From Perca fluviatilis (lineage: Eukaryota; Chordata; Actinopteri; Perciformes; Percidae), in assembly GCF_010015445.1 (NCBI RefSeq), contig NC_053119.1, positions 7,016,550 through 7,080,549 of the forward strand: 64,000 nucleotides of DNA. Direction: 5' to 3'. Shown here one piece after another: positions 53,604 to 63,668 of this stretch. The position numbers and the translations under genes are program-made. Numbering within the stretch: the stretch's first letter is position 1; each line of letters opens with the position of its first letter. The notes beneath the pieces are model-generated. The model was not told the origin of the DNA and did no database searches. It was given only the letters and a program-made list of their open reading frames with translations.

Positions 53604-54423
53604 TTCTGTAGGTTGCAACCCTCTCTTTGCCTTACTGGATTGCTCTAGGAGTTAACCCTAACCCTTTTAGGAGTTAAGAAAACAGAAAAACATGTTTTCT
53701 AAGTTTGCTCCCCTCGGCTGTCACTCTCCGATCCGGAGACAGTACATTTTTAAAGTGGAATAGAAACTGAGCCCATCAATCTTAGTGTGGACGGAGCTGA
53801 AGTGTTTCTGGTGAGTTTTAAAACGAGCGACGCCGTCCTGCAATCAAAGCCGAGGCCTTGAAGAGCTGTTCGGAGGGCCGAGGTGTTTTATTGCAGGTGG
53901 AGGACGCGGCGTCTCCGGGCATCGGGAAAAGACTTCTGATGGAAAATGTCAACGTTCGTCTCCGCCTATCCACCTTCAATCTGTGTCCGGCGCCACGCCG
54001 CTGTCAGCGCCTCGCCTCGGCTGTCCGTCACGCCTGGCAGGGATATTATTGTTCTGACGCAGGCGCGAGCCGGTGACGGATGAGACGTCCTGCTCAGAGA
54101 CGACCACGGGGGGGGGGGGGAAACGAGCTCTGGAGAAATGAAAAACTGGAGTGTGGATGTCAGAGATGAACAGCTGTCTGCTGTCAGACAACATGAAACC
54201 TCATCAACAACAACAACAACAACAACAGAGAAACTGTCTGACATTAAATCTGCAGAGAATCTCCCTACCTCTCTAAATATTCTCCGCTGCCTTAACGTGG
54301 ATTTACACTTTTTAAATTAATTTATCCTTTTTTCTTGTGTTGTCTCTCTTGTAGAAAGAATGGAAAGGGTGTATTTCCCTTTAAAACATTGGTAGAAGAA
54401 CTCATGAAAGTGTTTTTTTGAAA
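53604..54423. other. No gene; G run and AAC microsatellite
   Basis: A G run lies at about 54109-54120 and AAC repeats at 54207-54228. 53820-54080 is GC-balanced, with CCGAGGCCTTGAAGAGCTGT and GTGTCCGGCGCCACGCCGCT; it could be regulatory or exon-like but shows no readable domain. Confidence 0.4.
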
Positions 54424-54726
54424 GGTGCGGTAGGTAAGACTTGCTGAAACTGACCCTATGTTCCAGTAGAACTACATGAAGCAGGTCATGTCATAAAAAA
54501 AAAAAATCTGGCTCCACCTACAGCCTGGAGTGCAATTTGCAAAAACCCACAGCTCCCTGTTCAGATGCACCAATCAGGGCCAGGGGGGCGTGGGTGTCTA
54601 ACTGCGTGTTAATCACTGCTCATGCACACACATTCATTCTCCCTTGTTGGGGGAGGGGCTTAGGAGTTTTGGGCTTTAGCGGAAAGGGATCCTGGACCTT
54701 CACAATCCTACCTACAGCACCTTTAA
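54424..54726. mobile_element. TTAA MITE family O
   Basis: The left end AAAGGTGCGGTAGGTA and reverse-complemented right end TTAAAGGTGCTGTAGGTA are inverted. About 300 bp with ACCAATCAGGGCCAGGGGGG and GTTGGGGGAGGGGCTTAGG inside. A clear TTAA is present at the right end (54723-54726). The left border (TTTGAAAGG) has decayed. Confidence 0.75.
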
Positions 54727-55079
54727 TGTAAAAAGTTTCTCACAAAATGATTTTCGGCCTCTTCCGAGAACATTTTCTTTTTCTTATCTGAAAGCGGTTC
54801 CTTTGTTCTGTGAGGTTTGCTGTGAGACATGGGAGACTTGCGTCGGATTTGATCATTAGTGTCATGGATCTGCAGCTTTGGCTCTTCCTTTTTTTTTTTC
54901 TCCCTCTGTTTTCCCTGCCCCACTTGTTCTGTGTCTGTGGGCCTTTCCCAAATGTGTCCCTCCTGTGGGGGGGTGGGGGGGCACAGGAGAAAAGGCTTGT
55001 GTCTTGTCTCTCCTGTCTGTGCCAGTGAGAGAGGCACACAGATCCAAAGTTTTTGTCTCTCATAAGCCACAAGCATCAT
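54723..55079 (-). CDS. Weak candidate C-terminal exon, unrecognised
   Basis: The minus strand is open for 118 codons. The last part reads EEPKLQIHDTNDQIRRKSPM, SHSKPHRTKEPLSDKKKKMF, SEEAENHFVRNFLH and stops. It is Lys/Glu/Ser-rich, hydrophilic and compositionally like a disordered C-terminal tail. A pyrimidine-rich stretch ending CCCCACAG|GAGGGAC at about 54957-54975 is a plausible splice acceptor, giving an exon of about 80 codons. The stop codon TAA lies in the TTAA that borders MITE O, so a 3' UTR would start in the MITE. A second minus frame is also open across the region, which weakens the case. The family was not recognised. Confidence 0.3.
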   Translation of the reverse strand: MMLVAYERQKLWICVPLSLAQTGETRHKPFLLCPPTPPQEGHIWERPTDTEQVGQGKQREKKKKEEPKLQIHDTNDQIRRKSPMSHSKPHRTKEPLSDKKKKMFSEEAENHFVRNFLH

Positions 55080-55265
55080 GATTTATTTACAAAGTTTCCA
55101 CCAAACCTTTTTTTTTTACATTTTGCTTTGATAAACCAAATATTCCACCTCAGAGAAGCGTAAAAACTTTTTTGTTCCAGCAGGGTTTTGTCTTTCAAAT
55201 TTCTGGCGTATCCTTGAGCAAGACACTACACCAGTTATTCCTGATGGTCAAAGGTGTGTGTGTCT

Positions 55266-55306
<41 letters not shown>

Positions 55307-55789
55307 TGTGAATGGGTGAATTACAGTTAAGCGCTGTATAAATGCTCTCCATTTAGATACCAGTTAGCAGGTGAAGTGAGGCGTTCCAACAGACAGGTGT
55401 CTCAATATGAATTTCAGATTGTTTCTCAGCAGTTTGGGACCGAGGAGCCCCGGCAGATAATGAGGGTTCAAGCTCTTTAATAAGAGGCAGATTTCTTATA
55501 AATTAGTGCTAATAGCTCACTATTTATATCAGACTAATGTGACATAATGAGCTACGCCCTCAATTACAACGTGTTTTATTATATAATTGATGTTCCTCCT
55601 CCTATCATTTCATTCAGAGACTCAGAGGGAGAAAGAGGACAGCTCAGCCTGCAGGATGAAAAATGTTTAAAGTTTAAAGATTCGCCTGAAGAAATTCAAG
55701 TGTCTCCCTGTGATCAGCGAACAGAAACACACCTGCAAGTTTCTGTTACAAAGGTGACCAATACCGTTGGACCAAACCCCTGAACTCTC
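55080..55789. other. Repeat tail with GT microsatellite; unique sequence
   Basis: 55208-55350 has CCTTGAGCAAGACACTACAC, a GT microsatellite (55251-55310) and AAGCGCTGTATAAATGC, the arrangement I recall for a common fish SINE/LINE tail. 55360-55560 (CAGATAATGAGGG, CTTATAAATTAGTGCTAATA) is repeat-free and TAAT-rich, a candidate regulatory element. Confidence 0.5.
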
Positions 55790-56133
55790 TTAACCCTTGT
55801 GTTGTCTTCCACGTCGACCATGACAACGACAACGTTTCGTTTTTCTGGGTCAGAATTTCAAATTCAACGTTTTTGTCACTTTTTTTCAATGTTTTTGATC
55901 ATTTTTTTCCACGTTTTTGTCATTTTATTTTCTTCAAATGCTATAAACTTTAATAAAAAACCAGAATTCAATGAAAGTAGTGAACTGATCATTTATTTGA
56001 CTTGTGAAGAGCGTTGTATGGAACCATCCATGTTATTTCTTTTAGAAAAATTGGTTGAAAAAAACCTACATTTCTGACATAGAAACTTTTTGAAAATGGG
56101 TCAAATTTGACCCGAGGACAACAGGAGGGCTAA
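55790..56133 (+). mobile_element. TTAA MITE family P, copy 7 (best preserved)
   Basis: TTAACCCTTGTGTTGTCTTC at the left, then TTTTTGTCACTTTTTTTCAA core, GAACTGATCATTTATTTGAC and GGAACCATCCATGTTATTTC blocks, and CAAATTTGACCCGAGGACAA then CAGGAGGG at the right. About 340 bp. The right TTAA is changed to CTAAA. An overlapping plus frame (55799-56077) is not a gene; it is composed of repeat sequence. Confidence 0.85.
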
Positions 56134-56147
56134 AGGGAACTAAACGT

Positions 56148-56430
56148 GGTTTTGGGCTGAAATGATTCATCGGTAATCAATTAATTAGACAGCAAATTGA
56201 ATCGGCAATGACTTTCATCATCATTTAAGTCATTTTTTGAAAGCAAAACTGTTCAAAATTCGCCAGTTCCAGCTTCTCAAATGTGAGTTTTGTTTTTTCA
56301 TATTTTACAAAAGCAAACTGAATATCTTGTCTGGTCGGCTTGGACTTATGGAAATAATGTATAATATGTAATTTTTAACTTTGATTCTGACATTTTACAG
56401 ACTAATTGATTAATTGCAAAAGAATCTGCA
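56148..56430. repeat. Dispersed MITE fragment, family M
   Basis: GGGCTGAAATGATTCATCGG, AATCAATTAATTAGACAGC and ACTAATTGATTAATTGC are the arms of the same family as 12512 and 26522. Confidence 0.5.
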
Positions 56431-56479
56431 TATTAAAGCATTAATATATAATATACCAATAATCATAATTAACCCTAAT

Positions 56480-57215
56480 TACATTTGGTTACAGTGTACC
56501 GGGGCGGCACACTTCCTCACGGAGGCAGCGCTGCAACCTCCACTCATAAACTTTGTAATAACTTTTAAACATTAAACCTTCAAAATATACGGTCATGCGA
56601 CACAACGTTTGAAAGCTTAGCCTCTCATGAGTCAATTAAGCCCACACAAAGCACCAGATGATTTATAGCAGTTATACAACTGTAATAAAGTTGCCATGAA
56701 ACTGAAAAAGACTGCGCCGCTATCGCAAGAGTCGAGTGTGCATTCATACAGTGGTGCTTGTACGTTTAGGAACCCATGCTAAAGTTGACTAAAGAGAGGA
56801 TTAAAAAAAATCATCTTTTGGAAATTGATCTTAATGCCTTAATTAAAACAATGAGGAAAAATCCAACCTTTAAGGACACCAACTGTCTTTGTGAATAAAT
56901 AATGTATCGTAAATAAATAAATGTTCTTCCTTAAAATACAGGGGGCATAAGTATACACACCCCTATGTTAAATTCCCATAGAGGCAGGCAGATTTTTATT
57001 TTTAAAGGCCAGTTATATCATGGATCCAGGATACTATGCATCCTGATAAAGTTCCCTTGGCCTTTGGAATTAAAATAGCCCCCCCACATCATCACATACC
57101 CTTAACCATACCTAGAGATTGGCATGGGGTACTTTCCATAAAATCATCTCTCAATGCAAATCAAACCAGCTATTAAGCTAACTGAAATAAAACCATGCCA
57201 ATCTCTAGGTTGGCT
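56480..57215. mobile_element. Dispersed elements including a Tc1-like relic
   Basis: 56480-56750 (GTACCGGGGCGGCACACTTC..GCCGCTATCGCAAGAG) is an unassigned repeat-like block. From ACAGTGGTGCTTGTACGTTT (about 56748) it changes to AGGAACCCATGC and GGCATAAGTATACACACCCC, phrases I recall from Tc1/mariner-like fish repeats. A perfect 17-bp inversion, CCTAGAGATTGGCATGG (57111-57127) and CCATGCCAATCTCTAGG (57193-57209), closes the unit. No transposase residues were recognised. Confidence 0.55.
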
Positions 57216-57539
57216 CATGTTCTTTCTCTCAGCATCTCATCTCTATACATAAATAATAAAGTTGAGTTGAAACATGTTTTGACTCCTCAGAGGGAGTCGA
57301 TGTTGGAGAGTAGAGAGCTGTGGCTAAACATCCTGCTCTTCTTCTTCTTCTGCTCCTCCTGGACGTCCTGTTTCCTACCATCTGCTCGTCCTGAGCTGCT
57401 CTCCAGTTTATCGCAGTCATGTCGGCCATGTCTGTGTTCTGCTCCTCTTTGTCCACCCTCTGCAGCGCTGAGGATCTAATGTTAGAAAGCTTTCAGACAC
57501 AGAAACATCTGTCTGTGTGGTGTCGGTCTGTTTCTTTTG
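57216..57539. other. No gene recognised
   Basis: A TCTTCTTCTTC run near 57338. The frame leading into the following TCTGTG tract is not supported as coding. Confidence 0.45.
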
Positions 57540-57898
57540 TTGTGTCTGTGTATCTGTGTGTGTCTGTCTATCTATCTGTGTGTCTGTGTCTGTGTTTCTG
57601 TCTGTATGTCTGTGTATCTGTCTGTGTGTCTGTCTGTGTCTGTGTATCTGTCTGTGTTTCTGTCTGTGTGTGTCTGTGTATCTGTCTGTGTGTCTGTCTG
57701 TGTTTCTGTCTGTGTTTCTGTCTGTGTGTCTGTGTTTCTGTCTGTGTTTCTGTCTGTGTTTCTGTCTGTGTCTGTGTTTCTGTCTGTGTGTCTGTCTGTG
57801 TTTCTGTCTGTGTCTGTGTTTCTGTCTGTGTGTCTGTCTGTGTGTCTGTCTGTGTCTGTGTTCTGTCTGTGTCTGTGTTTCTGTCTGTGTGTCCTCTG
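57540..57898. repeat. TCTGTG-type simple sequence
   Basis: About 360 bases built from TCTGTG, TCTGTC and TCTGTTTC words. All three plus frames stay open and encode Cys/Val/Ser-rich strings (LCVCVSVC type). This is periodicity, not a gene. Confidence 0.95.
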
Positions 57899-57934
57899 TG
57901 CCGTGTCTTGTTCTGTCTCTGTGTTACTACTGTG

Positions 57935-59472
57935 CCTCACTGACTGCTGCTCTCTCCTACTGACTGCTGTTCTCTCCTACTGACTGCTGCCTCCCCTACG
58001 ACGCTGCTCTCCCCCACTGACTGCTGCTCTCCCACTGACTGCTGCTCTCCCCTACTGACTGTGCTCTCCCCTACTGACTGCTGCCTCTCCTACTGACTGC
58101 TGCCTCCCCCACTTCCCGTGCTCCACTCTGCTCTCCCCTACTGATGCTGTCCCACGCTCTCCACTGACTGCTCCTCCCCTACTACTCTCTCCTACTATTC
58201 CCCTACTCTCCTCTCCCCTGACTGCTCTCTCCTACCCGTCTCCTACTGACTGCTGCCTCCCCCACTGACTGCTGCTCTCCTACTCCTGCTCTCCCCTACT
58301 GACTGCTGCTTCTACTCCTTCCCTACTCGCTGCCTCCTAGCCCCCCTACTCGCTCTATCCTACTAGGCTCTCCTACTACTGCTGCTCTCTCCTACTGACT
58401 GTTCTCTCTCCTACTACTGCTCTCCCCTACTGCCTCTTCCGTCTCCCACCTGCCTTCACTACTGCTGCTCTCCTACTATCCTTCTCCCCTACTACGCGTC
58501 TTCCACTCTGCCTCCTCCTACTACGCGCTCTCCCACTACGCTGCTCCCCAACCCTGCTTACTACTGGTCCCCTACTACCTGCTCTCCCCACGACGCGCTC
58601 TCCCCACGTCCACTGCTGCTGCCTCCCCTACTACTGTGTCCTACTGACTGGTCTCTCCTAACGCGCCTCCTACTGACTGCTGCTCTCCTACTAACTGCTG
58701 CTCCCACTGACTGCTGCTCTCCTACTACTGCTGCTCTCCCACAGCCCACCACCCCGCCTAACCCTCCTGCTCTCCTACTAGCCTTCCCCTACTACTGCGC
58801 TCTCCTACTGACTGCTGCTCTCCCTACCTACTGGCTCTCTCCTACTGAGTGCTTCCCCCCCCTCCCCTACTGACTGCTGCCTCCCTACTGACTGCTGCTC
58901 TCCCTACTGACTGCCCCTCTCCTACTACTGCTGTCTCCCTACTGCTGTCTCTCCACTGACTGCTGCTCTCCCCCTACTGACTGCTGCTCTCTCTCCTACT
59001 GACTGCTGCTCTCCCCTACTGACTGCTGCTCTCCTACTGACTGCTGCTCTCTCCTACTGACTGCTGCTCTCTCCTACTGACTGCTGCTCTCCTCTCCTAC
59101 CACTGTCTACTGCTGCTCTCTCCTCACTGACTGCTGCTCTCTCCTACTGACTGCTGCTCTCCCCTACTGACTGCTGCTCTCCTACTTCTGACTGCTGCTC
59201 TCTCCTACTGACTGCTGCTCTCCCCACTGACTGCTGCTCTCTCCTACTGACTGCTGCTCTCCCCTACTGACTGCTGCTCTCCCTTACTGACTGCTGCTCT
59301 CCCCTACTGACTGCTGCTCTCCTACTGACTGCTGCTCTCTCCTACTGACTGCTGCTCTCTCCTACTGACTGCTGCTCTCTCCTACTGACTGCTGCTCTCC
59401 CCTACTGACTGCTGCTCTCTCCTACTGACTGCTGCTCTCTCCTACTGACTGCTGCTCTCCCCCACTGACTGC
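57935..59472. repeat. 20-bp satellite CTCCTACTGACTGCTGCTCT
   Basis: The outer right part (about 58960-59472) is a regular 20-bp array with units alternating CTCTCCTACTGA and CTCCCCTACTGA. The centre (about 58100-58950) has the same words but is riddled with one- to several-base deletions (CTACTACGCGCTC, CTCCTACTAC). The deletions are far denser than in the flanks. It ends at GCGGCTCTTTTTGTTAGG. Confidence 0.95.
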
Positions 59473-59689
59473 GGCTCTTTTTGTTAGGTTGTGATGTTGA
59501 GAACGAGACACGGGAACTTTCTTTCTGGAGCATTTATTCAGAGACAAACAGAAACCTACCCTGTACATTTACTACCACTTAACTAATAAACTGCTGATGT
59601 ATTCTCTGCTCTGATAGCCGACAGCTGTCTGCTCTGAGCGTGTTCACTGTCACTCTCTCTCTCTCTCTCACTAAGCACCGAGCTTTTCC
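59473..59689. other. Unique sequence and short CT repeat
   Basis: A CT dinucleotide run lies at 59653-59668. No gene recognised. Confidence 0.5.
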
Positions 59690-59890
59690 TTCTATTTGGT
59701 CCAAAAGTCTGAACCATCCAAAAAATGCTTTCACATTATAAACAAACCGGACCATGGTTCAGTTTGGTCCGGACCGAGACCACCTCTTTTTATCGGACCA
59801 AAATTTGGTCTTTTGATCCTGAACGTGGTCCGGGGGAGTTTTCACACCTGTAATAAGGTAAGTCCGGACCAAATAAGGTATGTGTGAAAC
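59690..59890. repeat. Element H/T-related fragment
   Basis: TTGGTCCAAAAGTCTGAACC, AAACCGGACCATGG and GTCCGGGGGAGTTTTCACAC then CTG, followed by GGACCAAATAAGGTATGTGT, match the GGACCAAA-rich interior and TTTCACACCTG ends of elements H and T. Ends are not both present. Confidence 0.6.
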
Positions 59891-60108
59891 CGACCTAAAA
59901 CAACTTTTGAACGTACACCAAAACAAGTTCCTTCCCGAGGCTATTTTGCAGCTGCACTGTGGCTCCATCCGGCGCTTAGCGCCACCCAAGACCATTGTGA
60001 TTGGTTTAAAGAAATGTCAATAAACCGTTTTTCTCCCATTCAGGAATGCTGTGTGGGCTAGCCAGACCTTCCTTCGCAGCGCTGTGGAGGAAAGGTTGGC
60101 AAAGTGAG
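59889..60108 (+). mobile_element. MITE family E, copy 2
   Basis: TAAAACAACTTTTGAACGTACACC, ACAAGTTCCTTCCC, GTGATTGGTTTAAAGAAATG, TCTCCCATTCAGGAATGC and the terminal stem match 1597-1800. The copy continues to AAAGTGAGACTAGTG. Confidence 0.75.
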
Positions 60109-60600
60109 ACTAGTGTATTTGTGATTCAGTGTTTGAGTCAGAATGCAGAGGGGGACGGAGCAGGAATGTTATTATGGGATGGATGGTGGAGGTCAGAGGT
60201 CAAAGCGGAAGTGAGCCGCTCAGCAGATTCCACAACGGCGCTCGCTTGTCTTCTGACGACCTCTGACCTCACCTGTCCGTACAGCGTCCCCAAACTGTCT
60301 CCCGTTGCACACGAACCTGCACACACACAAACCCCTACACACAGTACAAAGTACAGAAATGACTACACATTATTCAATAATATGTGTTATACTGTACGTG
60401 GCATTCCTGAAAAACAAAGAAAAACAACAGAACCATCACAGCAGAGTGTTGTCATGTAAAAACTCTTCTTCATCAAGGTCGTCCCAAAAACCTGCTGCCA
60501 TCATCATCATTAACAAACTGCTTCGTTTTCCAGAAAAGAAAGAAAAAAAAACAGCCACGTCTGCGAAAAAATAACACGACATTAAACTTGAACAACTGAA
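60109..60600. other. No gene recognised
   Basis: A plus frame of 137 codons (60046-60459) begins inside MITE E and has no domain. It is rejected as a gene. Confidence 0.5.
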
Positions 60601-60603
60601 TTC

Positions 60604-60770
60604 CTCACACACACTCACACACACACACACACAACACACACACACTCACACACACAACTGAATTCCTCACACACACTCACACACACACACACACACACAC
60701 ACACAACACACACACACTCACTCACACACACACTCACGCACACACATACACACACACACACACACTTTCC
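60604..60770. repeat. Compound CA microsatellite with internal duplication
   Basis: CA runs with CACT interruptions. The segment ACAACTGAATTCCTCACACA..CACAACACACACACACTCAC occurs twice (about 60591 and 60654), so a block of about 60 bases is tandemly duplicated. Confidence 0.93.
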
Positions 60771-60911
60771 TCTGGTTGTTAGCGTTAATAAATAAAGGAA
60801 ATGAGCAGAGAGAGAGCTCATTAATATCAGTGAAGGTGAGCAGCTAACAGCCCCAAGGAGGCTGCTGCATGAAAGAATGGAGACAGACAACCAGAGCTAA
60901 CGCTAATGCTA

Positions 60912-60928
60912 ACACACACACACACACA

Positions 60929-60967
<39 letters not shown>

Positions 60968-60969
60968 TC

Positions 60970-61019
<50 letters not shown>
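60912..61019. repeat. CA then CT then CTAT microsatellite
   Basis: About 27 CA units, then CT units, then ATCT units to 61019. Three adjoining simple repeats. Confidence 0.95.
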
Positions 61020-61020
<1 letters not shown>

Positions 61021-61829
61021 GGTTTTTCCTCTCTCCTATATATATTTAAATTATGTTACATTAAGTGCCAAAAAAAAGAAAACTAATTTCATAAATCTAA
61101 AACGTGCAGGAGACATCACAATAATGACAAAATGTTTAAAGGCTTATCCCACCTTCTTGTCCAGGCTTCGAAGACAAAGTTTTATTTTTTTTAAACTTAA
61201 ACACATCAACATTTATTTTTCATTTGTACACGAGAATATTTCACGGTTTTGTTGAGTCGTTTTAGGATCAGGTTCACATACTGAACTAAGAATTCTAAGA
61301 AGATTTTATTTGGGTTTTTTTAATTTCCCGACAGAATATTTAAAAAAACTTTTTAGATATTTTCACATCATATTATGTAACCCACAGTACAAAATGAAAT
61401 GGGACTTTTCATTAATTTTCATATATATGAACATATATATATACTGTAAATATACTGTATATATATATAGTTTAATATATACAATTTCATATTTCTATAA
61501 AAACATAATATAACATATGTAGCCTATGAAAAACATTAATTACTAGTGTATGAAGACTATTGTAGCCCAGGTAATATTAAATCATATGCAATTTTCTGTT
61601 TGCAAAATATTATAGAAAAATATATATGTGACAAATATAAACCTATATATTTATGTCTGTGGACATACATTGGATAGAAAAACTAGTCCATTAGAATATA
61701 TGTTGGCTATATACTGTATACATTTACATAAATATCATACTTGTAACTTAAAAGTTTTGTCTGCACGTCCTCTCTCCCCCTGATCCTCGTCTTATTTCTC
61801 TCTCAGGACCTCCATCAGCAGGAAATCCA
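61020..61829. other. AT-rich DNA, no gene
   Basis: An AT-rich stretch with alternating ATATAT runs at 61420-61485 and 61615-61630. Frames found here are AT-bias products. Confidence 0.5.
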
Positions 61830-61931
61830 AGGCATGCGTGAGTGTGTGTGTGAGTGTGTGTGTGAGTATGTGCGTGCGTGTGTGCATGTGTGCGTGTGTG
61901 CGTGCATGTGTGTGTGTGTGTGTGTGTTTGA

Positions 61932-61971
<40 letters not shown>

Positions 61972-62088
61972 ATGCGTGCGTACGTGCGTGCGTGCGTGTG
62001 TGTGTGTGAGTGTGTGTTTGAGTATGTGCGTGCGTGCGTGTGTGTGCGTGCGTGCATGTGTGTGTGTGAGTGTGTGTGTGTGTGTGTC
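61830..62088. repeat. Compound GT/GCGT microsatellite
   Basis: About 260 bases of GT with interspersed GAGT, GCGT, GCAT and GTTTGAGTATGT words. The last part repeats the first in order (GAGTATGTGCGTGCGTG twice). Open frames in both directions are repeat products. Confidence 0.95.
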
Positions 62089-62692
62089 CTTGCCTGGACT
62101 AATTATTTATATGGAGGACACAGAGGGAGAGCACGTTTTTCAGCCTCTAATGATTCATAAACAATTTTAACAAGATGAACTCCATCAGGACCTTAATTAG
62201 TCTGTGACACACACACACACACACACACAGTTCATAAAAAAATATGTTATATAGCCATATATGTAAATTATATTTCAGTGAGACCGGAGAAACATCAAAG
62301 AGGGAGTTCACATCCGACACCAGAGACCACCTTTGAGACTGTGACAGGAAGACTGAGGAAGACTGTGAGATGTGGTTGAAAGCTGTGTAAGTGTATATAT
62401 TTAGTTACATTTGATAAAACATCAGTTACAGTAACTTGAAACCAGTGCACAATCTGTCAATTTTAAAGAGAGTTTAGAGTTTTTAGAGTTACAACACAAA
62501 CAACTTCATTATCCATTTAACATCTGTATGGATGTTTGACAACAGCTGAGCAGAATACAACTTTATTAAGGCAAAATCGGAGCTAATGAGACGCCACTGA
62601 TGTGTGTGTTAACCCCGAGCTGCTCTCCATGAAGGGAGAGGAAATAAACTCAGCTTTAGTTTTCAGATGACAGCTGTTTTTCAGTTACAAGG
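62089..62692. other. No gene; short CA repeat
   Basis: A CA run lies at 62208-62229. The rest is unique-looking with no coding evidence. Confidence 0.5.
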
Positions 62693-63060
62693 CTGTAGTT
62701 ACTTCTACTGTCTTTTTTTTTCTCCAAGTTTGTCATTTTTTTTCCAAGTTTTTGTCACTGTTTTTGACCTATTTTTGCCTTTCTTCCTTACTTTTTTCTA
62801 CTGTCTTTTTCTTCAAAGTTTTTGTCTCTTTTTTCAAAGTCTTTTTTCTGCCTTTCCTCAAAGTTTTTGTCACTTTTTTCGAAGTTTGTCGCTTATTTGA
62901 ATTTTTTTGTCACTTTTGTCGCCCTAGTGTTGCCTTCCTTCTTTCTACTGTTATTTTTTCGATTTTTTTAAAACTATTTGACCTATTCTTGTCTTACTTC
63001 CTTCTTTCTACTGTCTTTTTCCAACGTTTTGTCGCCTTTTCCCATTAGCATTTAAATGTT
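62693..63060 (+). repeat. Degenerate TTTTGTCACTTTTT tract (MITE P core-like)
   Basis: Repeated words TTTTTGTCACTTTTTTC, TTCAAAGTTTTTGTC and TTCTTTCTACTGTCTTTTTC resemble the inner core of family P, but neither TTAACCC end is present. A block with CTTCCTTCTTTCTACTG occurs twice about 70 bases apart. Frames here encode Phe/Leu/Ser strings and are not genes. Confidence 0.55.
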
Positions 63061-63568
63061 TTCTAGGAACAAGGTGCTGTTGTTTAATAAATCTATCGCT
63101 GACATCTGCTGTATTGTTCCTCTTTATATAGACCTTTTTTTCTTCTAAAATGTATTCACGCTGGTCAGGGGGAAAGCACAAGTACATTTTGCGGATAAAA
63201 CTTTTCCTTTTACTTGAGTGAGGTTTTGAATGATGGACTTTTGCTTGTAGTGGGTTATTTTCAGGGTGGTATTAGAGCTTTTACTTCAGTAAAGGATCTG
63301 AATGCTTCCTCCATGTCTGTTTCTGGATCTCAGGGTGCTGATCCGCACTGAGCCGAGCTGATCTATGATAAGTCCGGATGTTGCATCGGTGCCCCCGCTT
63401 TGATCTGCCTCCCTCGTGTCTGGAGGCATTTCATGACGGTTGTAAGCAGCACTGACAAGGAAGCTGATGTGTTAAAGATGCCATGAAATGACTGGAAATG
63501 GGCTTCAAACTCCAAAAATCAGTGGTGAACTTGTGCTGCAACATCAGCAGGGTTATATTGTGTTCAAT
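63061..63568. repeat. Element N right-end fragment and unique sequence
   Basis: 63210-63315 has TTTTACTTGAGTGAGGTTTT, GGTGGTATTAGAGCTTTTAC, AAAGGATCTGAATGCTTCCT then CCAT, the right end of element N. The remainder is unclassified. Confidence 0.5.
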
Positions 63569-63668
63569 TTACAAAACGGGGCCCAGTTTTTCTCCCATCC
63601 AGGAATGCTGTGTGGACTAGCCAGTCCCTCCTCCGCAGCTCTGTGGAGGAAGGTCTGGCAATGCGAGA
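63569..63668 (+). mobile_element. MITE family E, copy 3 (terminal part)
   Basis: TTTTCTCCCATCCAGGAATG, CTGTGTGGACTAGCCAG, the CCTCCGCAGCTCTGTGGAGG hairpin and GTCTGGCAATGCGAGAC. Only the right-end portion of the family is present. Confidence 0.75.

Noticed and set aside
57419..57983. Long open frames (148-174 codons) of Cys/Val/Ser strings
   Set aside because: All three plus frames and a minus frame are open because of the TCTGTG periodicity; not coding.
60046..60459. 137-codon plus frame
   Set aside because: Begins in MITE family E and reads through unrelated sequence; no domain.
61834..62170. Open frames of about 80-110 codons across the GT microsatellite
   Set aside because: Both strands are open with Cys-Val or His-Thr strings from the GT/CA repeat.
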